Shown here: piece after piece, positions 56,603 to 64,000 of the stretch
How positions within the stretch are numbered: the first letter of the stretch is position 1
Layout of the letters: the number at the start of each line of letters is the position of its first letter
Assembly (NCBI GenBank): GCA_014843695.1
Contig: CM026391.1
Coordinates: 14,195,365 to 14,259,364, forward strand
Direction of reading: 5' to 3'
DNA length: 64,000 bases
Source: Archivesica marissinica
Lineage: Eukaryota > Mollusca > Bivalvia > Venerida > Vesicomyidae
Program-made: the position numbers and the translations under genes
Notes under the pieces: model-generated
What the model was told of the DNA's origin: nothing
The model's database searches: none
The model's input: only the letters and a program-made list of their open reading frames with translations

Positions 56603-56858
56603 ATGTTTGGTTTGATAATCTTCCATAACACATGCAAATAGAAATCCAACTATTGCACTTATTGTCTTGTTGTAAATTCTGCATCTTTTCTTGACAAAAT
56701 CTTTCATTTCTCTTTTCATAGAAAATAATTCAATCTGAAATAATTTTCTCAGAAATGAGGTGATCAATGATGCCAGTCTCCTGGAAGACTCTGACTTTCT
56801 AAGATTTCTAATTAAACTTCTCACTGATCCGGATGTTGTCTTCAGAAGATAATCTGGT
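56594..56858 (-). CDS. Putative 3'-terminal exon, family unknown
   Basis: On the minus strand an acceptor-like ttcctattag precedes 56858; reading from there gives PDYLLKTTSGSVRSLIRNL, then KSESSRRLASLITSFLRK, a short basic segment MKREMKDFVKKRCRIYNK, a hydrophobic TISAIVGFLFACV and a TAA at 56594-56596, about 88 codons. The composition (amphipathic, mixed charge, one possible membrane-like segment at the end) is more protein-like than any other open frame outside repeats. The first in-frame ATG is far inside, so it must be spliced to an upstream exon, none of which is found here. No polyadenylation signal is obvious; the following bases are the 22-bp repeat. Domain not recognised. Confidence 0.35.
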
Positions 56859-57202
56859 CTAATAGGAACACTTCGACCTCAGAATCATTGTTGCAAAGAT
56901 GCTTTATTTGGAAATAAATGAAGCGATACAGTGAAATCTCTCGTAGTGCCGAAGACAGAACCAATATTTTACATATTGGATCCGTTTGAGGCTTATATCT
57001 TACTTAAAACACACACGTGTATAACAAGATCCTACTAATTAAAATTGCTAATTTCTGCATGTACGCTTAGTATTTAATACAATACTCTGGCCTTTTGACA
57101 CCAGTCCAATATTAATAATAATGGACTGGAAGTACAAAGGTATGACGTCACGACACATGTTTTAAGGGTTATTAGAGGGGTTTTGGAGTTTACTGTCAAC
57201 AT
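56859..57202. other. Unique sequence
   Basis: Would be intron if the exon at 56594-56858 is real. Otherwise featureless. Confidence 0.35.
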
Positions 57203-57206
57203 TTAA

Positions 57207-57557
57207 CCCTTTCTCTCATAGAAGCACCTCTTGACGCCATTACCAATAAGACATATATTGACATTGTAGAAGCCAAACCAATGTTCATAATAAAGGCCAG
57301 AATCTCATGTAGTCCCAGTAATATCTATGGAGGTGGAATAGATATGGCGACTACTTATCCATTGCATAATAGCTAAATGGCTGTCGTTTGTATAGAGATA
57401 TAATAGTATATTAACCTGAATCTCTATGTAGTCCCAGTAATATCTATGGAGGTGGGATAGATATGGCGACTACTTATCCATTGCATAATAGCTAAATGGC
57501 TGTAGTTTGTATAGAGATATAATAGTATATTAACCTGAATCTCTATGAAGGAAAGGG
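57207..57557 (+). mobile_element. TTAA-flanked MITE, family P3, with internal 119-bp duplication
   Basis: TTAA at 57203-57206 and 57558-57561; ends CCCTTTCTCTCATAGA and CTATGAAGGAAAGGG. gtcccagtaatatctatgg occurs at 57,312 and 57,431, start of a 119-bp block present twice with three or so differences. Termini and target site fit piggyBac-type MITEs. Confidence 0.88.
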
Positions 57558-57561
57558 TTAA

Positions 57562-57800
57562 AGGTCATCTAAATACAGGTAAATACAATGAAATGACATT
57601 GAAATTAATACAATGAATAAACATAGAAATATATTGGGACCAAGCAACTTGTCAGGTTTGAGGGAATTTCTTGATTTACAAGGGTTCCTGTTTTGAGCGA
57701 TTTCACTGTATTCGACATTTTGAATATTAGCTCAGTTTGGAAGACCTTGTAATGCATAAAATATCATTGTTTGTCAGGTGACAAGAACCCTCTCACCAAA
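57562..57800. other. Unique spacer
   Basis: No feature recognised. Confidence 0.4.
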
Positions 57801-60800
57801 ATAAAGGAAACAAATACATACAGGTAGAGTATGGTCTGAATCAGGGAAACAAATACATACATGTAGAGTATGGTCTGAATCAAGGAAACAAATATATACA
57901 GATAGAGTATGGTCTGAATCAGGGAAACAAATACATACAGGTAGAGTATGGTCTGAATCAGGGAAACAAATACATACAGGTAGAGTATGGTCTGAATCAG
58001 GGAAACAAATACATACAGGTAGGGTATGGTCTGAATCAGGGAAACAAATACATACAGGTAGAGTAGGGTCTGAATCAGGGAAACAAATACATACAGGTAG
58101 GGTATGGTCTGAATCAGGGAAACAAATACATACAGGTAGAGTATGGTATGACTTGAATCAGGGAAACAAATACATACAGGTAGAGTATGGTCTGAATCAG
58201 GGAAACAAATACATACAGGTAGAGTAGGGTCTGAATCAGGGAAACAAATACATACAGGTAGGGTATGGTCTGAATCAGGGAAACAAATACATACAGGTAG
58301 GGTATGGTCTGAATCAGGGAAACAAATACATACAGGTAGAGTATGAACTGAATCATGGAAACAAATACATACAGGTAGAGTATGAACTGAATCAGGAAAA
58401 CAAATACATACAGGTCGAGTATGGTCTGAATCAAGGAAACAAATGCATACAGGTAGAGTATGGTCTGAATCAAGGAAACAAATACATACAGGTAGAGTAT
58501 GGTCTGAATCAAGGAAACAAATACATACAGGTAGAGTATGGTCTGAATCAAGGAAACAAATACATACAGGTAGAATATGGTATGACTTGAATCAGGGAAA
58601 CAAATACATACAGGTAGAGTATGGTCTGAATCAGGGAAACAAATACATACAGGTAGAATATGGTCTGAATCAGGGAAACAAATACATACAGGTAGAGTAT
58701 GGTCTGAATCAGGGAAACAAATACATACAGGTAGAGTATGGTCTGAATCAAGGAAACAAATACATACAGGTAGAGTATGGTCTGAATCAGGGAAACAAAT
58801 ACATACATGTAGAGTATGGTCTGAATCAAGGAAACAAATATATACAGGTAGAGTATGGTCTGAATCAGGGAAACAAATACATACAGGTAGAGTATGGTCT
58901 GAATCAGGGAAACAAATACATACAGGTAGAGTATGGTCTGAATCAGGGAAACAAATACATACAGGTAGAGTATGGTATGACTTGAATCAGGGAAACAAAT
59001 ACATACAGGTAGAGTATGGTCTGAATCAGGGAAACAAATACATACAGGTAGGGTATGGTCTGAATCAGGGAAACAAATACATACAGGTAGAGTATGGTCT
59101 GAATCAGGGAAACAAATACATACAGGTAGAGTAGGGTCTGAATCAGGGAAACAAATACATACAGGTAGGGTATGGTCTGAATCAGGGAAACAAATACATA
59201 CAGGTAGAGTATGAACTGAATCATGGAAACAAATACATACAGGTAGAGTATGAACTGAATCAGGAAAACAAATACATACAGGTCGAGTATGGTCTGAATC
59301 AAGGAAACAAATGCATACAGGTAGAGTATGGTCTGAATCAAGGAAACAAATACATACAGGTAGAGTATGGTCTGAATCAAGGAAACAAATACATACAGGT
59401 AGAGTATGGTCTGAATCAAGGAAACAAATACATACAGGTAGAGTATGGTCTGAATCAGGGAAACAAATACATACAGGTAGAATATGGTATGACTTGAATC
59501 AGGGAAACAAATACATACAGGTAGAGTATGGTCTGAATCAGGGAAACAAATACATACAGGTAGAGTATGGTCTGAATCAAGGAAACAAATACATACAGGT
59601 AGAGTATGGTCTGAATCAGGGAAACAAATACATACATGTAGAGTATGGTCTGAATCAAGGAAACAAATATATACAGGTAGAGTATGGTCTGAATCAGGGA
59701 AACAAATACATACAGGTAGAGTATGGTCTGAATCAGGGAAACAAATACATACAGGTAGAGTATGGTCTGAATCAGGGAAACAAATACATACAGGTAGAGT
59801 ATGGTATGACTTGAATCAGGGAAACAAATACATACAGGTAGAGTATGGTCTGAATCAGGGAAACAAATACATACAGGTAGGGTATGGTCTGAATCAGGGA
59901 AACAAATACATACAGGTAGGGTATGGTCTGAATCAGGGAAACAAATACATACAGGTAGAGTATGAACTGAATCATGGAAACAAATACATACAGGTAGAGT
60001 ATGAACTGAATCAGGAAAACAAATACATACAGGTCGAGTATGGTCTGAATCAAGGAAACAAATGCATACAGGTAGAGTATGGTCTGAATCAAGGAAACAA
60101 ATACATACAGGTAGAGTATGGTCTGAATCAAGGAAACAAATACATACAGGTAGAGTATGGTCTGAATCAAGGAAACAAATACATACAGGTAGAGTATGGT
60201 CTGAATCAGGGAAACAAATACATACAGGTAGAATATGGTATGACTTGACTAAGGGAAACAAATACATACAGGTAGAGTATGGTCTGAATCAGGGAAACAA
60301 ATACATACAGGTAGAGTATGGTCTGAATCAAGGAAACAAATACATACAGGTAGAGTATGGTCTGAATCAGGGAAACAAATACATACAGGTAGAGTATGGT
60401 CTGAATCAGGGAAACAAATACATACAGGTAGAGTATGGTCTGAATCAGGGAAACAAATACATACATGTATAGTATGGTCTGAATCAAGGAAACAAATATA
60501 TACAGGTAGAGTATGGTCTGAATCAGGGAAACAAATACATACAGGTAGAGTATGGTCTGAATCAGGGAAACAAATACATACAGGTAGAGTATGGTCTGAA
60601 TCAGGGAAACAAATACATACAGGTAGAGTATGGTCTGAATCAGGGAAACAAATACATACAGGTAGAGTATGGTCTGAATCAAGGAAACAAATACATACAG
60701 GTAGAGTATGAACTAAATCAGGGAAACAAATACATACAGGTAGAGTATGGTCTGAATCAAGGAAACAAATACATACAGGTAGAGTATGAACTAAATCAGG

Positions 60801-61138
60801 GAAACAAATACATACAGGTAGAGTATGGTCTGAATCAGGGAAACAAATACATACAGGTAGAATATGGTCTGAATCAAGGAAACAAATACATACAGGTAGA
60901 GTATGGTCTGAATCAGGGAAACAAATATATACAGGTAGAGTATGAACTGAATCATGAAAACAAATACATACAGGTAGAGTATGAACTGAATTAGGGAAAC
61001 AAATACATACAGGTAGAGTATGGTCTGAATTAGGGAAACAAATACATACAGGTAGAGTATGGTCTGAATCAGGGAAACAAATACATACAGGTAGAGTATG
61101 GTCTGAATCAGGGAAACAAATACATACAGGTAGAGTAT
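57801..61138. repeat. 39-bp satellite, about 86 units
   Basis: Unit gggaaacaaatacatacagg plus tagagtatggtctgaatca. Variants: atcaaggaa, gtagggt, gtatgaactgaatcatgg, catgtagag, and a longer gtatggtatgacttgaatc form at about 58,140, 58,577, 58,972, 59,486, 59,803 and 60,237. The run gaactgaatcatgg, gaactgaatcagg, ggtcgag, aatgcatac recurs at 58,341, 59,209 and 59,960 (displacements 868 and 751), so blocks of about 19-22 units were duplicated. 39 is 13 codons, which keeps frames open on both strands for up to 270 codons; not genes. Confidence 0.97.
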
Positions 61139-62294
61139 TAGGTCAGTCCATGTACTCTCAGAACTCCCAGGGGTCAGTATTAGGCCATGAACTGGCTATT
61201 ATTGTGGAAGTCGTGATAGCGCAGTGGATGCGCGTTCGCTTCAGGTGCGAAAGGTCCGGAGTTCGAGCCCTGCTGGAGCCGTTACGATTGTGCCCTTAGG
61301 CAAGGCATTTAAATTCCACGTTGCCTCTTCTCTCTCCCTCGTGGCGATGGATTCCATCAGGAATGAGGTCTCGAGAGTGATTAACATAAGTTGAAAGAAC
61401 TTGTTTCACAATCGAGCTAAAATAAATTTGTATAAACTTTATTAGGCCAGTTCGTGTACTCTCAGGACTCTCAGGGGTCAGTATTAGGCCAGTTCATGTA
61501 CTCTCAGGATTCTCAGGGGTCAGTATTAGGCCAGTTCATGTACTCTCAGGATTCCCAGGTGTCAGTATTAGGCCAGTTCATGTACTCTCAGGACTCTCAG
61601 GGGTCAGTATTAGGCCAGTTCATGTACTCTCAGGATTCCCAGGTGTCAGTATTAGGCCAGTTCATGTACTCTCAGGACTCTCAGGGGTCAGTATTAGGCC
61701 AGTTCATGTACTCTCAGGACTCTCAGGTTCAGTATTAGGCCAGTTCATGTACTCTCAGGATTCCCAGGTGTCAGTATTAGGCCAGTTCATGTACTCTCAG
61801 AACTCTCAGTGGTCAGTATTTGGCCAGTTCATGTGCTCTCAGAACTCTAGGGGTCAGTATTAGGCCAGTTCATGTACTCTCAGAACTCTAGGGGTCAGTA
61901 TTAGGCCAGTTCATGTACTCTCAGAACTCTCAGGGGTCAGTATTTGGCCAGTTCATGTACTCTCAGAACTCTCAGGGGTCAGTATTTGGCCAGTTCATGT
62001 GCTCTCAGAACTCTAGGGGTCAGTATTATGCCAGTTCATGTACTCTCAGGACTCTCAGGGGTCAGCATTAGGCCAGTTCATGTACTCTCAGAACTCTCAG
62101 GGGTCAGTATTAGGCCAGTTCATGTACTCTCAGGGGTCAGTATTAGGCCAGTTCATGTACTCTCAGGACTCCCAGGGGTCAGTATTAGGCCAGTTTCATG
62201 TACTCTCAGGGGTCAGTATTAGGTCAGTTTCATGTACTCTCAGGGTCAGTATTAGGTCAGTTTCATGTACACCCAGAGGTCAGTATTAGGTCAT
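61139..62294. repeat. 42-bp satellite, about 22 units, split by a SINE
   Basis: Unit ggtcagtattaggccagttc plus atgtactctcaggactctcagg. Two units lie left of the SINE at 61207-61439, the rest right of it. Right end shows shortened units (atgtactctcaggggtcag). The junction with the 39-bp array is direct (ggtagagtattaggtcag), sharing the letters of both units. Confidence 0.95.
61207..61439 (+). mobile_element. SINE family A, full length reference copy
   Basis: gaagtcgtgatagcgcagtg (A box), anticodon-arm-like gttcgcttcaggtgcgaa with a CAG loop, B box ggagttcgagccctgctgg, cttaggcaaggcatttaaat, ctctctccctcgtggcgatg, gaatgaggtctcgagagtga, tail aagaacttgtttcac and cgagctaaaataaatttg. Being uninterrupted inside an array of 42-bp units it is younger than that part of the array. 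Confidence 0.92.
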
Positions 62295-62302
62295 GTCCTT
62301 AA

Positions 62303-62484
62303 CCTATTTGATTCTGGATACGGTTCAAACAGTATTTGCAAAGAACATAGAGCCAGATCAGCCACCATAGAATGTTCTGTCTGATCAGGCTCTATGCTAT
62401 TCAGATGATCTTGCTAAGACACTTGGCTATGTAGCAAACAACATAGATCCTGATCAGCATGCAGCGTTACCAGAATGAAATGGG
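62303..62484. mobile_element. TTAA-flanked MITE, family P2 (182 bp)
   Basis: TTAA at 62299-62302 and 62485-62488. Ends CCTATTTGATTCTGG and CCAGAATGAAATGGG are inverted with two mismatches. Internal gaacatagagccagatcag and aacatagatcctgatcag repeat. A 23-base piece (ctgatcaggatctatgttg) of the inverse occurs at about 52,578, inside the TTAA transposon. Confidence 0.83.
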
Positions 62485-62587
62485 TTAACACCGTACCCAT
62501 TACACAATGGAGGCTACTCTTGCTTTCTTCAATTGAAAGGTAAAGCATTTGTTACAGTGTATCTGCGACCATTCAAAAGTTACCGGT

Positions 62588-62729
62588 AGATATTTGGAAA
62601 TCTACAATACGTTCTTTATTGAATACATACTTACATAACTGACGTCTGCTATGCTGTTAGATATTTGGAAATCTACAATATGTTCTTTATTGAATACACA
62701 CTTACATAACTGACGGCTGCTGTGCTGAA
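62588..62729. repeat. 71-bp direct duplication
   Basis: agatatttggaaatctacaa at 62,588 and 62,659 starts two copies of a 71-bp block differing at about five positions. Confidence 0.93.
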
Positions 62730-63013
62730 ACTACTTTACAGGATTGCTGGCAATTGATAATCACATCAGGACTCAGCAATATCTCGTTTATTAATGGTTT
62801 TATCAATAACTCTTAGGCAATAACTGGACAGAAACTCTTATTCTTGTTAAGAGAACAATTAGCCATCTGATTCCGCCATTATTGCTGCAGATGGTGTTAT
62901 TGTAGTGTCATTGTGTTCATTGAAGTCATCATATAGTAGCAAGTGCTCCTTTCACACATTTGAAAGTAGCTTACCTCCTTACACATTTTTGTGGATTGGA
63001 GGTTTATAATTAT

Positions 63014-63242
63014 CCGATTAGCGTGCACGCTTCTCACAAATGCAACCCGGGTTCGATCCTCTGACCGGGAAGTATGTGAGATGGTACGATGGTTGCCAAA
63101 TAGGACAGGTGGGTTTTCTTTGGGTACTCCAGTTTCCTCCCACACTAATGACTACATTTATGTTCTCATCTGCGCTCGAGTGATTAAGATAAGTTGTTAA
63201 TGTCTTGCAATCGTTGTAAAATAAATAAAGTTTAAACTTTTT
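63014..63242 (+). mobile_element. SINE family B with perfect 12-bp target duplication
   Basis: Direct repeats TTTATAATTATC at 63003-63014 and 63243-63254. Head ccgattagcgtgcacgcttc has lost about ten bases around the A box (cagtggtta), B box cccgggttcgatcc is intact, core gggtactccagtttcctccc, tail gtgattaagataagttg and cttgcaatcgttgtaaaata. The perfect duplication suggests a fairly recent insertion from a source already lacking the A-box segment, or a later small deletion. Confidence 0.92.
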
Positions 63243-63254
63243 TTTATAATTATC

Positions 63255-63465
63255 AATTGGTATTTTGCATGTTTATCAGCCCAACATTGCACTGAAAATG
63301 TCTGTTGCATTTTGTGCCTCGTACATGTTCATGATTGCTCCTATGACAAATTTCCAATATTAATTATATGGTTTCATTCCTCCCAAAAATCTGGTCTGCT
63401 GTGTTTATTTGTTATGCCCTAACTGTGGTATTGCAGAATCTGAGGTATTCTGGTACTGGGCAGGA
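63255..63465. other. Unique spacer
   Basis: No feature recognised. Confidence 0.4.
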
Positions 63466-64000
63466 ACCGCAGCTTCCCATGTTGGAGTGCGATCCTTGAT
63501 CTATATGTATATACAGGCTGCTTGCATGTGGTTGTCGCAAGTACTGGATGGGGCCACAGCTCTCCACATACACTGTGGCATGTGGGAGTGCGATCCTTGA
63601 TCTATATGTATATATACAGGCTGCTTGCATGTGGTTGTCGCAAGTACTGGACGGGGCCACAGCTCTCCACAGACACTGTGGGAGTGCGATCCTTGATCTA
63701 TATGTATATATACAGGCTGCTTGCAAGTGGTTGTCGCAAGTACTGGACGGGGCCACAGCTCTCCACAGACACTGTGGGAGTGCGATCCTTGATCTATATG
63801 TATATATACAGGCTGCTTGCATGTGGTTGTCGCAAGTACTGGACGGGGCCACAGCTCTCCACATACACTGTGGCATGTGGGAGTGCGATCCTTGATCTAT
63901 ATGTATATATACAGGCTGCTTGCATGTGGTTGTCGCAAGTACTGGACGGGGCCACAGCTCTCCACATACACTGTGGCATGTGGGAGTGCGATCCTTGATC
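63466..64000. repeat. 96/103-bp tandem array running off the window
   Basis: gtgcgatccttgatctatat recurs at 63,487, 63,588, 63,684, 63,780, 63,883 and 63,986, spacings 101, 96, 96, 103, 103. The 96 and 103 forms differ by a catgtgg insertion after acactgtgg. Continues past position 64000. Open frames in both strands follow from the near multiple-of-three spacing. Confidence 0.95.

Noticed and set aside
57801..60682. Open frames on both strands in the 39-bp array as genes
   Set aside because: Unit is 13 codons and several frames on both strands are open at once, which is what a stop-free tandem unit produces.

Overview
This window reads as non-coding, repeat-dominated nuclear DNA of a marine invertebrate, most likely a lophotrochozoan and plausibly a bivalve mollusc. 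The basis is AT-rich intergenic sequence, no bacterial-style gene packing, several tRNA-headed SINE families, many short inverted-repeat DNA transposons (TA-, TTAA- and hAT-type) and very long minisatellite/satellite arrays. The taxon is an inference from style; no gene here fixes it.

Layout: 1-7 kb holds a TA-flanked transposon, a 31-bp satellite (1320-3593), a LINE reverse-transcriptase relic, one plausible protein exon and a compound inverted SINE. 7-20 kb is a SINE/MITE landscape with arrays of 112, 28/40, 63 and 36 bp units. 20.06-31.76 kb is a single 62-bp satellite of about 190 units. 32-39 kb mixes SINEs, 69- and 67-bp arrays, and a 38-39-bp satellite interrupted by two DNA transposons. 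39.2-49.8 kb is a 54-bp satellite with long, probably meaningless, open frames. 50-57 kb holds a 28-bp array, a 1-kb TTAA transposon with a transposase-like relic, an 82-bp-arm hairpin, nested MITEs and a possible terminal exon. 57.8-62.3 kb is a 39-bp array joined to a 42-bp array split by a SINE. The window ends inside a 96-103-bp array. By my hand count tandem arrays fill roughly 36-37 kb, about 57 percent.

No complete host gene is supported. The most informative results are: (1) the 36-bp satellite at 18.4 kb and the 67-bp plus 38-bp arrays at 34.6-38.9 kb share a non-tandem flank in opposite orientation, so they look like parts of one modular repeat element whose pieces amplified independently; (2) the 62-bp and 54-bp arrays both carry an internal duplication displaced by about 4.42-4.43 kb, and one copy in the 62-bp array is full of single-base deletions, which raises an assembly question; (3) SINE families with unrelated heads share one 3' tail, implying one LINE partner; (4) dated nesting of hAT-like and TA-type transposons inside a satellite; (5) a near-perfect 171-bp hairpin.
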